DNA of 64,000 bases. Origin: Rhineura floridana. Taxonomy: Eukaryota; Chordata; Lepidosauria; Squamata; Rhineuridae. A model generated the notes under the pieces. The model ran no database searches. It worked only from the letters and a program-made list of their open reading frames with translations, and was not told the DNA's origin. The DNA is taken from assembly GCF_030035675.1 (NCBI RefSeq), contig NC_084499.1:19881953-19945952 (forward strand), in the 5' to 3' direction. The translations under genes were made by a program, and so were the position numbers. Below, piece after piece: positions 20,236 through 30,385 of the stretch. The first letter of the stretch is position 1. Each line of letters starts with the position of its first letter.

Positions 20236-20935
20236 TCAACAGACATTCCTCTCTCTCTCTCTCTCTCAAACCAGGGGCTGTCTGATGAAGTTCACTGCCA
20301 GTGCTCTTTGATTTCCGTCTCAGTGACCCAACCCGGAAGAAGGCCTGGTGAAGCACAAGTGCTGAGCGTGAGCTGGGTTCAAATTTATTTATTTATTATT
20401 TATTTGTTTGTTTAATTTGTATCCCGCCCTTCCTCCCAGCATCTCACCTTGTGCGCCCACAAGGGCTAGTCCAGGGTGCACCCTCCCACTGGGGAACTTG
20501 CCCCACTGAACTCAAAGAGGCTGATGTCACTGTAAATTAGCCTAGCAGGATCCCGGCCGTGGGTAAGCACAGAGGCTTGGAGTGGGGCAGGGTGTGTGTG
20601 CGCGCTAAAGTGCTCCAGGGAGACGGCACCCTTCCTTTGGCCTTGGGAACAGAAGTCCAGTCTTTGACTATTTGCGCTAGGCTTAGCCAGTCCAGAGGTC
20701 TCAATACTGCCTGGCCAATCACAGGCGCTGATATTGCAAAACCCTTTTCTCTTCTGCCCCTAAGAAAGCTCTGATGGTGGAGAAGTTGGGCAGGTTTTTT
20801 CTTCTTCTTTCTGTCGAGGGTTGCATGTTAGCAGTGGGCAGGGCCTGAATGAAGTGAGTGGGGTTAGAGCCAAAGCTGGGTAGGGCTAAACCTTTTTCTC
20901 TTTCTGACACCCCTCGCCCCTATTTCTCTGCCTTA
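20236..20935. other. Unannotated sequence with (TC)n and L2-tail scrap
   Basis: (TC)n lies at 20250-20269 and an L2-like 'gtatcccgcccttcctccc' at 20385-20440. The remainder is unrecognised. Confidence 0.4.
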
Positions 20936-21137
20936 GGCAGATCCACACTATCCATTTAAAGCACACTCAATGCACTTCCCCCGAAGAATCCTGGGAACTG
21001 TGGTATCCCCCTGACAGAGCTACACACTCCCAGCAACCTTAACAAACTACAGTTCCCAGGATTCTTTGGGGGGAAGTCATGTGCTTTAAATGTGCATTGA
21101 ATGTGCTTTAAATGGGTGGTGTGGCTCTGCCCTTAGT
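20936..21137. mobile_element. Palindromic MITE family W, best-preserved copy
   Basis: Long inverted arms: 'ccatttaaagcacactcaat', then 'agaatcctgggaactgtgg' on the left, and 'ctacagttcccaggattctt' followed by 'gtgctttaaatgggtgg' on the right, ending 'ggtgtgg' against 'ccacact'. The whole ~200 bp can fold on itself. Confidence 0.85.
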
Positions 21138-21139
21138 CG

Positions 21140-21260
21140 TTCATTTTGTATTGTTTTTAGGCCTATGTCCAGTTATTTTTTGGACTGTTTTGAAACTGTT
21201 TTTAATGACATGCTTGTAAATTGCTTTGACACGTATGTGAAAGCGATTCATACATGAATT
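21140..21260 (+). mobile_element. L2-like LINE 3' tail, plus strand
   Basis: 'gtaaattgctttgacacgta' and 'gaagcgattcatacatgaat'-type wording with a terminal AT-rich end; similar to other LINE ends in the window. Confidence 0.45.
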
Positions 21261-21261
21261 A

Positions 21262-21595
21262 AATAATGATAGGCTGTGTCCAATGCTCAAAGGAGGGTCA
21301 GGATTCCTTCTCGATTGTCCCAGAGTGCAGGGCACGAAATAATAGGCTCAGGTTACAAGAAGCCAGATTTGGACTGAACGTCAGGAAAAACTTCCTACCT
21401 GTTAGAGCCATACGACAATGGCACCAATTACCTAGAGAGGTGGTGGGCTCTCTGACACTGGAGGCATTCAAGAGGCAGCTGGACAACCATCTGTCGGGAA
21501 TGCTTTGATTTGGATTCCTGCATTGAGCAGGGGGTTGGATTTGATGACCTTATAGGCCCCTTCCAATTCTACTATTCTATGGTTCTATGAAAATA
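21262..21595 (+). mobile_element. CR1 LINE 3' end, plus strand
   Basis: 'aagccagatttggactgaac' and 'tcaggaaaaacttcctacc' belong to the distal CR1 coding end. The copy finishes 'ccttataggccccttccaat' then 'attctatggttctatga'. Confidence 0.88.
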
Positions 21596-21784
21596 ATGGA
21601 CATGGCTAATTTAGATCCACCAATTTAAATGGATCTGCTCTGAATAGGATTTAGTTGGCGACAACACAATAAATAATAATCCTTCCTGCCACTTTGCCAG
21701 AGGTGTGGCATTTAAGCCGAGACCTGCAGGTACCCTAATGCTGCTCTAAACTTGTGTAGGGTGCAAAATAAACATTTCAAAGTT

Positions 21785-22210
21785 AGGAATGTAGGAAGCT
21801 GCTTCGTGCTGAGTCATCGCATTGGTCCATCAAGCTGTGTATTGTCTGCACTGAGCGGCAGCGGCTCCCAAGGATTTCTGGCAGGGATCAGACCTACCTG
21901 GAGATGCCATCGGGGATTGAGGCTGGGATCTCCAGCATGAAAGCGTGTGCTCAACCACTGAGCTGTGGCCCTTACCCCCAAAATAAAGTAAGATTCTAGC
22001 CCTCATGGTTCCGATCTAAATAGGAACACAGGAAGCTGCCTTACACCGAGAGACCTTTGGCCCATCTAGCCCGGTACTGAACACACTGACAGGCTGTGGC
22101 TCTCCAGGATTCAGGCTGGGACCAGTTCCCCAGCCCTACCTGGAGATGCCATTGGGGATTGAACCTGGGGTCTTCTGCATGCCAGGCAGGGCCCTGCTGC
22201 TGAGCGATGG
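21785..22210 (-). mobile_element. tRNA-Ala-like SINE dimer, minus strand
   Basis: Head-to-tail copies at 21785-21975 and 22020-22210, each with reverse head parts ('cggggattgaggctggga', 'ggggattgaacctggggtc'). The linker holds 'gattctagccctcatggttc' near 21991. A family S scrap lies just upstream at 21596-21670. Confidence 0.85.
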
Positions 22211-22761
22211 GCCTTTTCACTTAGGTGGGAAGGCAGCAAGACAGAGCGTGAGTCTGCTGCCTCCGAAACTGGCCTACGTGCAGCGTCCGCCCTCCAGCAA
22301 CAGGCTACGCGAGGAGGCTTGCCAGACGAGCGGCCAGTGCGGGTGGTCAGGGCAGCAAATGTGACCCCCCCATCTGGGGGGAGAGGCGTGTCAGGAGGAG
22401 CAAATATTTGAAGAACCATTTTTATCCACCCAGCAGGCTTTTTGGGATATCGGGCACATTCTCTGTCTCCTTTTGGAGCCGGGACGGTGACTCCTGTTTG
22501 CTGTTCCTACCGCTGTAGAAAACAGCTTGGGCCAGTCTGCGTCGTCCTGACAGTGGGGCTCCAGCCAAAAAGGCGTCTTTCGCTTGCTCCAGGCTCAAGG
22601 CATAGGCTTCAGGAGAGGAAATTTCCCCTCTGCGCTCTCTGAGTCGCTGGAAAACTCCTCCTGGCCTTCGCCTGCCCACCGGTTCATCTCTGAAGAGGGA
22701 ACAGGGCCATCCACTTCTGCCTTGAAAATCCTGCCTCCCCCCAATCTCAGAGGCTGTCGAG
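22211..22761. other. Unannotated sequence
   Basis: GC-rich patches but no CpG-island promoter motif, gene or repeat recognised. Open frames on both strands overlap and are not supported. Confidence 0.3.
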
Positions 22762-23487
22762 CAGGGGTGAAGAACCTCTGGCCTGGGGGACAAATGCAGC
22801 CCCCAGCCCTTTCTATCTGGCCCTTGGAACTCTTCCCAGGCCACACACACCGTGGCCCTGCTTCACACCCCAAATGTCCCCCCTGGTTTGGAATGTGTCT
22901 TTGAACTCTGATTGTACCCTTCACTTGTCTTGATGGCATTGGCATGGTCGTCCAGGGTCTTGGGGGGTCTTCGACCCCTTACTTTTTCCAGAACATGGTC
23001 CCAGCAGGGTCCCTATGTTTCCAGCATCCTATGAGCATGAAAGGGGAGTGTGTTAGTCACTGAGAAGGGACTTCTAATATGCTTCCTAGTCCTTTCCAGC
23101 TGATTGGAGCCAATCAGAGTGAAAGGAGGTGAGTCTGCCGCCGAGAAGACTCTTCTCAGCAGCTAACACACTCCCCTTTCATGCTGATTGGATCTTAAGG
23201 ATATCTGTTGTTGTGGAGAAAGTTCAAAAATGATCTCATTCTTAACCCAGCAGCAAAAAAGGGGGGGCATGCTATGACTAACATGAAGGGACTCTGCACT
23301 TCTGAATTTGCCACTGCACTACTGAATGAAGGCCACAGAGGCGTGAAGGCGAGCAGAAACTAGCCTACTATACAAAGGACAAATGTGCATCCATTGCTCC
23401 ACCCACTTTTGCCTCTGGCCCCGCCCACCACTGGCATGTGGCACTCGGAGTGTTGCCTGGAAGGGAATCTGGCCCTCGGGCTGAAAA
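22762..23487 (+). mobile_element. Non-autonomous hAT-like element (family Y) containing an inserted family Z element
   Basis: It starts 'caggggtgaagaacctctgg' and contains 'gaatgtgtctttgaactc' and, after the insert, 'gctccacccacttttgcc' and 'ccaccactggcatgtggc'. These are shared with copies at 49513, 51264, 57890, 58205 and 60395. The right terminus is lost where an L2 fragment begins. Confidence 0.75.
22937..23324. mobile_element. Non-autonomous hAT element (family Z) nested in family Y
   Basis: In reverse relative to the copy at 11528, it ends 'gaatttgccactgcactactg', which is the reverse complement of that copy's start. It contains 'gaagactcttctcagcagc' and 'catgctgattgg'. The left end is decayed. 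The host sequence resumes on both sides. Confidence 0.75.
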
Positions 23488-23499
23488 ACACACATGATC

Positions 23500-23890
23500 G
23501 AGCGGAAATAAACAGACAAACATTAACATATAAACAATCATAATTAAAATACACGATAAAACAATCCCATTAAAACTTTTGAAATATAAACATCCAGGAT
23601 TAAAAAGTGCACTCAGATAATCCCATGAAAGCAGCACAGGAATGAAAACAGGAGATGTCAAGAGATCACAGGGACGCCTGTGCAAATACAGCTGCCTCTT
23701 CAAATGCCGACAGGATGCCGATACAGACGGAGAATCTTGCATTTCAGCAGGGAGGGCGTTCCACAAAAATCGGTGCCGCCAGCGGAAAAGCCGGCCTGTG
23801 CGTTCCCACGTGTCAGTGACCATTTGGCTGTGCTGAGACTGCAAGTCTCCCTTCTTGATCTATAAACCGGACAGCCCCTCAAACAGAGGA
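23500..23890 (-). mobile_element. L2-like LINE C-terminus and 3' UTR, minus strand
   Basis: On the minus strand, about 23790-23690 reads WNALPAEMQDSPSVSA, then HLKRQLYL, the W-N-x-LP…LK pattern at the end of L2 ORF2. The A-rich 3' UTR follows toward 23500. Confidence 0.7.
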
Positions 23891-24136
23891 CTGTAAAATG
23901 GGCCGCTTGACCTCCATAAGAACATAAGAACATAAGAACATAAGAAGAGCCTGCTGGATCAGGCCAGTGGCCCATCTAGTCCAGCATCCTGTTCTCACAG
24001 TGGCCAACCAGGTGCCTGGGGGAAGCCCGCAAGCAGGACCCGAGTGCAAGAACACTCTCCCTTCCTGAGGCTTCTGGCAACTGGTTTTCAGAAGCATGCT
24101 GCCTCTGACTAGGGTGGCAGAGCACAGCCATCACGG

Positions 24137-25126
24137 CTAGTAGCCATTGATAGCCCTGTCCTCCATGAATTTGTCTAATCTTCTTTTAAAGCCATCCAAG
24201 CTGGTGGCCATTACTGCATCTTGTGGGAGCAAATTCCATAGTTTAACTATGCGCTGAGTAAAGAAGTACTTCCTTTTGTCTGTCCTGAATCTTCCAACAT
24301 TCAGCTTCTTTGAATGTCCACGAGTTCTAGTATTATGAGAGAGGGAGAAGAACTTTTCTCTATCCACTTTCTCAATGCCATGCATAATTTTATACACTTC
24401 TATCATGTCTCCTCTGACCCGCCTTTTCTCTAAACTAAAAAGCCCCAAATGCTGCAACCTTTCCTCGTAAGGGAGTGGCTCCATCCCCTTGATCATTCTG
24501 GTTGCCCTCTTCTGAACCTTTTCCAACTCTATAATATCCTTTTTGAGATGAGGCGACCAGAACTGTACACAGTATTCCAAATGCGGCCGCACCATAGATT
24601 TATACAACGGCATTATGATATCGGCTGTTTTATTTTCAATACCTTTCCTAATTATTGCTAGCATGGAATTTGCCTTTTTCACAGCTGCCGCACACTGGGT
24701 CGACATTTTCATCGTGCTGTCCACCACAACCCCAAGGTCTCTCTCCTGGTCGGTCACCGCCAGTTCAGACCCCATGAGCGTATATGTGAAATTCAGATTT
24801 TTTGCTCCAATATGCATAATTTTACACTTGTTTATATTGAATTGCATTTGCCATTTTTCCGCCCATTCACTCAGTTTGGAGAGGTCTTTTTGGAGCTCTT
24901 CGCAATCCCTTTTTGTTTTAACAACCCTGAACAATTTAGTGTCATCAGCAAACTTGGCCACTTCACTGCTCACTCCTAATTCTAGGTCATTAATGAACAA
25001 GTTGAAAAGTACAGGTCCCAATACCGATCCTTGAGGGACTCCACTTTCTACAGCCCTCCATTGGGAGAACTGTCTGTTTATTCCTACTCTCTGCTTTCTG
25101 CTTCTTAACCAATTCCTTATCCACAA
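24137..25126 (-). CDS. CR1 ORF2 fragment, RT palm/thumb and C-terminus
   Basis: A 329-residue frame continues the RT: WIRNWLRSRKQRVG, GVPQGSVLGP, then KFADDTKLF with the catalytic FADD box, and KCKIMHIG. The C-terminal CR1 region follows, with SMVRPHLEYCVQFWSPHLKK, EKVQKRATRMIKGM, TRTRGHSKKL and KLWNLLPQDAV, ending FMEDRAINGY and a stop. It acts, in active elements, as the target-primed reverse transcriptase. This piece alone has no endonuclease and no start codon context of its own. Confidence 0.92.
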   Translation of the reverse strand: MWIRNWLRSRKQRVGINRQFSQWRAVESGVPQGSVLGPVLFNLFINDLELGVSSEVAKFADDTKLFRVVKTKRDCEELQKDLSKLSEWAEKWQMQFNINKCKIMHIGAKNLNFTYTLMGSELAVTDQERDLGVVVDSTMKMSTQCAAAVKKANSMLAIIRKGIENKTADIIMPLYKSMVRPHLEYCVQFWSPHLKKDIIELEKVQKRATRMIKGMEPLPYEERLQHLGLFSLEKRRVRGDMIEVYKIMHGIEKVDREKFFSLSHNTRTRGHSKKLNVGRFRTDKRKYFFTQRIVKLWNLLPQDAVMATSLDGFKRRLDKFMEDRAINGY

Positions 25127-25164
25127 GAGGACCTCTCCTCTTATTCCATGACTGCTAAGCTTCC

Positions 25165-26340
25165 TCAGAAGCCTTTGGTGAGGTCCTTGTCAAACGCTTT
25201 TTGAAAGTCTAAGTACACTATGTCCACTGGATCACCTCTATCTATATGCTTGTTGACACTCTCAAAGAATTCTAATAGGTTACTGAGACAGGACTTTCCT
25301 TTGCAGAAGCCATGCTGGCTCTGCTTCAGCAAGGCTTGTTCTTCTATGTGCTTAGTTAATCTAGCTTTAATAATACTTTCTACCAGTTTTCCAGGGACAG
25401 AAGTTAAGCTAACTGGCCTGTAATTTCCGGGATCCCCTCTGGATCCCTTTTTGAAGATTGGCGTTACATTTGCCACTTTCCAGTCCTCAGGCACGGAGGA
25501 GGACCCGAGGGACAAGTTACATATTTTAGTTAGCAGATCAGCAATTTCACCTTTGAGTTCTTTGAGAACTCTCGGGTGGATGCCATCCGGGCCCGGTGAT
25601 TTGTCAGTTTTTATATTATCCATTAAGCTTAGAACTTCCTCTCTCGTTACCACTGTTTGACTTAGTTCCTCAGAATCCCTTCCTGCAAATGTTAGTTCAG
25701 GTTCAGGGATCTGCCCTATATCTTCCACTGTGAAGACAGATGCAAAGAATTCATTTAGCTTCTCTGCAATCTCCTTATCGTTCTTTAGTACACCTTTGAC
25801 TCCCTTATCATCCAAGGGTCCAATTGTCTCCCTAGATGGTCTCCTGCTTTGAATGTATTTATCGAATTTTTTGTTGTTGGTTTTTATGTTCTTAGCAATG
25901 TGCTCCTCAAATTCTTTTTTAGCATCCCTTATTGTCTTCTTGCATTTCTTTTGCCAGAGTTTGTGTTCTTTTTTATTTTCTTCATTTGGACAAGACTTCC
26001 ATTTTCTGAAGGAAGACTTTTTGCCTCTAAGAGCTTCCTTGACTTTGCTCGTTAACCATGCTGGTATCTTCTTGGCCCTGGCGGTACCTTTTCTGATCTG
26101 CGGTATGCACTCCAGTTGAGCTTCTAATATAGTGTTTTTAAACAACTTCCAAGCATTTTCGAGTGATGTGACCCTCTGGACTTTGTTTTTCAGCTTTCTT
26201 TTTACCAATCCCCTCATTTTTGTGAAGTTTCCTCTTTTGAAGTCAAATGTGACCGTGTTGGATTTTCTTGGCAATTGGCCAGTTACATGTATGTTTAATT
26301 GAATAGCTCTCCATACCTCTCTATGGATTTGGATTTTGTT
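25165..26340 (-). CDS. CR1 ORF2 fragment, linker and RT fingers/palm start
   Basis: Open for about 390 residues. The first ~170 residues are the basic linker between endonuclease and RT (KKIPAWLTSKVKEAL, KKCKKTIRDAKKEFEEHIAK). RT blocks follow: SPGPDGIHPRVLKEL, PEDWKVANVTPIFKKGS, GNYRPVSLTSVPGKLVE, and DIVYLDFQKAFD, which holds the first catalytic aspartate region. The frame then fails: just after FDK (near 25187) a one-base loss relative to the CR1 pattern (VPHQRLL) moves the rest into the frame of 24137-25126. Disabled copy. Confidence 0.9.
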   Translation of the reverse strand, partial: NKIQIHREVWRAIQLNIHVTGQLPRKSNTVTFDFKRGNFTKMRGLVKRKLKNKVQRVTSLENAWKLFKNTILEAQLECIPQIRKGTARAKKIPAWLTSKVKEALRGKKSSFRKWKSCPNEENKKEHKLWQKKCKKTIRDAKKEFEEHIAKNIKTNNKKFDKYIQSRRPSRETIGPLDDKGVKGVLKNDKEIAEKLNEFFASVFTVEDIGQIPEPELTFAGRDSEELSQTVVTREEVLSLMDNIKTDKSPGPDGIHPRVLKELKGEIADLLTKICNLSLGSSSVPEDWKVANVTPIFKKGSRGDPGNYRPVSLTSVPGKLVESIIKARLTKHIEEQALLKQSQHGFCKGKSCLSNLLEFFESVNKHIDRGDPVDIVYLDFQKAFDKDLTKGF

Positions 26341-26360
26341 CTTCTCAGGTCATGTTTATG

Positions 26361-26460
26361 CAGGGGTGGGGGATCCTTCTCAGGCAAGGGCTGTGTCCCT
26401 TCGGGGAGAACCTTCTAGGGGTGGGGCGGAGCCAGAGGCAAAAGTGGGTGGAGCAACAGG
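26361..26460 (-). mobile_element. Fragment of non-autonomous hAT-like element (family Y)
   Basis: The end 'caggggtgggggatcc' plus 'ccagaggcaaaagtgggtgg' (reverse of 'ccacttttgcctctgg' in other Y copies). Confidence 0.55.
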
Positions 26461-26514
26461 TGTGACTCTTATTCCTGTGTGCAGCAAGGTTTCCACATGT
26501 GGCCGCATATCTCT

Positions 26515-26625
26515 CGATCCTCCATCCAGGCATCTGGTTGGCCACTCTGAGAACAGGAGGCTGGACCAGATGGGCCACTGGCCTGATCCAGCAGCAGGGC
26601 TCTTCTGATGTTCTTAAGAAACGTT
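26515..26625 (+). mobile_element. CR1 LINE 3' terminus, plus strand
   Basis: 'tggttggccactctgagaac', 'gctggaccagatgggccact' and 'cctgatccagcagcaggg' run into 'cttctgatgttctta'. Confidence 0.85.
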
Positions 26626-27139
26626 TACTCGCATTCAGGGTTTTGTCCTGTTTCAGGTGACATCCGCTGCAAAATGTCTCGCTGGGGGGGACTGCCGTGG
26701 ATCCAGTTGCTATGTGCCTTTCCTCTTTGGTTTTTTCCCTCTGAAGCCTGACACCGAGGTCAGCTTTTTCTTCCAAGTTCCCTGCTCGCTTTTGGCCCCT
26801 TGTGCTGTATCCTTCCCCCCCGCCGGCTCCGTGCCGGAGAAGCCAGACAGGCCCCTTGTCGTCCGCAGCTGATCCCCCAGCTGCAAACAATGGAGGCATT
26901 GAGAGAAGGAGCCAGGTCTATGCATCAGACGCCCTGGCCTGTGGCTTGTGGACTCCGTGAAGAGCTGAAGGCGCCTTGTTCTGTCCTGACTGTGTTACAG
27001 CCAAAAATAGTTGCTGAGCAGGGGAGGTTTTCCCCCTCTCTCGCGCTCTTTTCTGATGGGGCCTCTCTGTCTCAAAGGCCTGATCTTGTTGGTGCCTTGC
27101 TCTTTTTACTTGCCAGGGTGTTTTATGGCTCCGTGATCA
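26626..27139. other. Unannotated sequence
   Basis: No repeat family recognised; moderate GC. Open frames on both strands overlap and show no domain. Confidence 0.3.
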
Positions 27140-27580
27140 GGATGGAAAGATCTGTCAGTTTCAGTTCTCTTGGTTTCTCATTTTTCTAGTCTTAAATTCA
27201 GTTCTCCACAGTTCTGGGGCGATTTATGATTTTTTAAAATCCTCATGAAAATTCGCAAGCATTTTAGCTCAAATTTCTCCTAATAAACACATTTTTTGTA
27301 GGTAGTCTTGACGAGAGCACACATTTTGGCAAGCCATTTCTGGTCATATAATGCATTTTTTTTGCATGGTATTTTCACTCATATATTCATTTCTGTGCAC
27401 ACTTTCCCCTAATATATGAATTCTTGTACACATTGTTTGGCTGGCAAACTGCATTGTGAAATTCGAATAAGTGTGAATTTCGAAGGGTGGCTGTGGTTTG
27501 GTTCCATATGGTTTTGGAAAGTGAAAATTAGATAGCCTGGGCTTGGGAGGTGAACTGAATCAAAATTCTCGCCCATTTCT
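27140..27580 (+). mobile_element. Repeat family U, plus orientation
   Basis: 'gatctgtcagtttcagttct', 'atcctcatgaaaattcgcaa', 'cacactttcccctaatatat' and 'gaaaattagatagcctgg' in the canonical order. Confidence 0.75.
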
Positions 27581-27659
27581 TCTCTGAGAGGAGTCTGGTG
27601 TCCTTTGCAGTGCTTGGGGTGGAGGAGTCCTTGATATTGGGAAAGATGTTTTGCTGAGT

Positions 27660-28105
27660 TTGGTGCTTTGATATAGATGCATACTCCTAAATAATCATCG
27701 TCATGATCATAATAATCATAATTTGTTAGATTTGTTCGTTGCTTGTTTCCTGAAGGTCTTACAACCTTTAACTTACAACACTGTTCAAAACACAAATAAA
27801 CTTATTACACCATAAAAAAGAAAACACACCCAACAGCCACAGAAAGCTTTGGCAGCACACTAATGACAAACAATATCATATCGGTCTATCAAACGCCAGG
27901 GATAAATCTCTACCTGGCGCCAAAGAGATGTCAATGAAGGTGCCAAGCAGACCTCGCTGGGGAGTGCATTCCACAAATGGGGAGCCACAATGGAAGAAGC
28001 CCTGTCTCCTTGTCACCACCCTCCGAGCATCCCTCAGAATTCAGCTTGAATCCTGCAAGCATTAAAAGAACGAGCTGGTCCTGGAAATCATATCCATTCA
28101 TGCCA
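27660..28105 (-). mobile_element. L2-like LINE 3' region, minus strand
   Basis: An A-rich 3' UTR is followed by 'ggggagtgcattccacaaat' and 'gaagccctgtctccttgtc', the reverse of the W-N-A-L-P-type C-terminal region in related copies (44630-44905). Confidence 0.55.
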
Positions 28106-28147
28106 CTCCCATTCATTCATTCATTCATTTATTCATTCATTCATTCA
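28106..28147. repeat. (ATTC)n microsatellite
   Basis: About ten units of ATTC, one altered. Confidence 0.95.
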
Positions 28148-28164
28148 ATTCCGCCCTTCCTCCT

Positions 28165-28513
28165 CACTAGTATAGTGGCAAACTCAGAAGTGCAGGGTCC
28201 CTTCATGATAGTCACAGCCACACCCCTTCCCCCCTTTTTTTGCTGCTGGGTTGAGAATTAGATCCATGTTAATGCCTTCTCCCACTACAACAAATGTCCC
28301 TAGGAGCCAATCAGCATGAAAGCAGAGAGTGTTTCCTACTGAGAAGAGTCTTCTCAGAAGCATGTTAGGAGACTCTTCTTAGCGGCCAACACATTTCCTT
28401 TTCATGCTGATTGGCTCATAGGATGCTGGAAACATAGGGACCCTCTTGGGACTCTGTATCCAAAAAAGTCAGGGGTCTAAGATCTCCTGAGCCCCTGGAC
28501 CATTACACCCTTG
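28165..28513. mobile_element. Non-autonomous hAT element (family Z), 349 bp
   Basis: It begins 'cactagtatagtggcaaact' and ends 'gaccattacacccttg'. The 8-bp flanks 'ttcctcct' (28157-28164) and 'ttcctccc' (28514-28521) match at 7 of 8. It interrupts an L2-type 'cgcccttcctcc' stretch. Interior phrases as in the copy at 11528. Confidence 0.8.
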
Positions 28514-28679
28514 TTCCTCCCAAAAGAGGCCAGGGCAGCAATGAAGTGCTTGAATGAGCAAAGGAAATCACACAGCAAATGAACTCCTCCCCCCCTGCTA
28601 TGCGGTTTCACTTGTTCTGTGTTGACCTCTGTTACGAAATCAAACTTGGCACCCTGAGTGTTTTGACTGTGTTAGATCA

Positions 28680-29037
28680 CATTCACACCATACACAGAAA
28701 GCACTCTCTTATACCACTCTAAAACAGACAAGGCTTCCCCAAAAGAATTCTGGGAATGGTAGTTTAAGGGTCCTGGGAATTGCAGATCTGCGAGGGGTCT
28801 CCTAACAACTCCTGACAACAATATATATATTTTGCAACCCTCTGAATGTAACTTGTTGTAACTTGTTTTTAATAATGCATCCGTTACTGTTGCAACCCAC
28901 CCTGAGACCTATTTGTGAAGGGCGGGCACTCAATTTAACAACAACAGTTGTTGCCACCCGTAACAAACTACAGTTCCCAGGATTCGGTGGACAAAGGCAT
29001 TATGAGTGCTTTAAATGCACAGTGTGTGGATGTGACC
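28680..29037. mobile_element. MITE family W interrupted by a LINE 3' tail
   Basis: The arms are 'cacattcacaccatacac' with 'aaagaattctgggaatgg', and 'actacagttcccaggattc' with 'gtgtgtggatgtgacc'. Between them 28822-28945 is a separate plus-strand LINE-like tail ('gcaacccaccctgagacc', 'gaagggcgggcactcaattt'). Confidence 0.7.
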
Positions 29038-29320
29038 TTTAGAAACAACCATGATGATGTATGTAGACTTTGTCAGCCCTGTTCTCTGTCATGCTTAGCC
29101 CTGACCTGGCACTAGATATGCTCGGAGGAGGAACCAGACACCCCCACAGGTTGAGGACCTTGAGGAGCAGGGTGGGAGGAGATCTACTGCAGAATCCTTG
29201 ACGCTGTTAGAGGAGGAGGAGGAGGCACCAGCCCTCAGTCCTTGTGCATGCCGGCCCCGAAAGATCTAGGTCCAAGCCAAAGAGCAAAGACACAGTATGT
29301 GTCTACAGACCCAGAGTTGT
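29038..29320. other. Unannotated sequence
   Basis: Contains a GAG/GGA-rich patch at 29205-29230; otherwise unrecognised. Confidence 0.3.
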
Positions 29321-29590
29321 CATAAGCAGAGCCTGCTGGACCAGGTAAAGGAGGCCCATCTAGTCCAGCCTCCTGTTCTCCCAGTGGTCAACCAGATGCC
29401 TCAATGGAAAGTGTACAAGCAGGACCAGAGTGCAGCAGCACTCTCCGCTCCTGCAATTTCCAGCAACTGATACTTGAAAGTGTACCACCTCTGATGATGG
29501 TGGCAGAGCATAGCCATCATGGCTGCTAGCCACTGACAGCCTTCTCCAGAAGTTTGTCTAATCCTCTTTTAAAGCCATCAGCCTGGTTCT
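29321..29590 (-). mobile_element. CR1 LINE 3' UTR, minus strand
   Basis: 'gcccatctagtccagcctcc', 'agtggtcaaccagatgcctc', 'catagccatcatggctgcta' and 'aatcctcttttaaagccatc' match the CR1 at 23915. Confidence 0.85.
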
Positions 29591-29964
29591 TGAATGAAAG
29601 GGGGCTCTCCTCTTGAGTGAGGGGTCTCCTTGTGAGTCAGGAGCATCCTGATGAGTAAGCAATCCCTGAAACTCACTCACTACCAACAGCTGTAGTTAGG
29701 GTGTGGTCTATGAGACCATTCTTTTGAATCTTCCTGCTGTTAGAAATTGCACAGGTCTCTGGTACCTGTTTCTAGTTCCTTCATGGTGTGTGTTGCCCAA
29801 ACTCCCTGGGATCCTGACCTTGTCTCTGGATCACATTTTGGACCTAGCCTGTTGGCTTGGCAGGACTGTATTTTACCTGCAACCCTACCTGTGTTGGTGA
29901 GTGTTTTGCTAAGAAGTTTATGTCTTTTGGGACTGGGACTGAACAATGCGGTGCATCAGGGTTA
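29591..29964. other. Unannotated sequence
   Basis: No repeat or gene recognised. Confidence 0.3.
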
Positions 29965-30385
29965 GGGGGGGTGATAAAATTCCATTCAGTTTGCATTTTA
30001 AGCCAAATCTATCTGATTTGCACTTTCTGAAACAATGCAAGAACTGGAACGCAGCCAAGCTTTGAAATTTGCTCTTATTTGAGTTTTGCAATGCAGTTCA
30101 CCAACCAAAGAATGTTTACAAAAATGCATATGATAGGGGAAAGTGTGTGTAAAACGAACATATGATTGAAAATTGCATACAAAAATGCACTATAGGATAA
30201 GAAGTTATTTGCAAAGATGTGTATGTTAGCCAAGGCTGCCTACAAACGTGTGTTTATTAGAAGAAGTTAGCACTACAATGCTGGATAATTTTCATGAGAA
30301 TATGTGTTTTTTTTTTAAAAAAAAATTGCAATTCTTAAAGTGAATTCAAGATTGGAATGATGAGAAACTGAAACTGACAAATCCT
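29965..30385 (-). mobile_element. Repeat family U, minus orientation
   Basis: It starts 'agggggggtgataaaattcc' and ends 'aaatccttccatccat'. The interior repeats 'aaaatgcatatgatagggg' and 'aaaaatgcactataggataa'. Confidence 0.75.

Larger units (their letters stand above)
23915..26350 (-). mobile_element. CR1 LINE, 5' truncated, best copy in the window
   Basis: It holds reverse transcriptase and the C-terminal part of ORF2 (25126-24137 and about 26340-25165), then the 3' UTR to 23915. It ends in four copies of the 8-nt unit TTCTTATG (minus strand), the CR1 terminus. There is no endonuclease domain: the element is 5' truncated near 26350, as is usual for target-primed insertion. Little decay suggests a relatively recent copy. 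Confidence 0.93.

Noticed and set aside
22422-22945. Overlapping 142- and 116-residue minus-strand frames
   Set aside because: They extend into the family Y element and have no recognisable domain.
23915-23946. Tandem 8-nt repeat as a CRISPR or satellite
   Set aside because: It is the normal CR1 3' terminus (TTCTTATG units); no spacers, and the DNA is eukaryotic.
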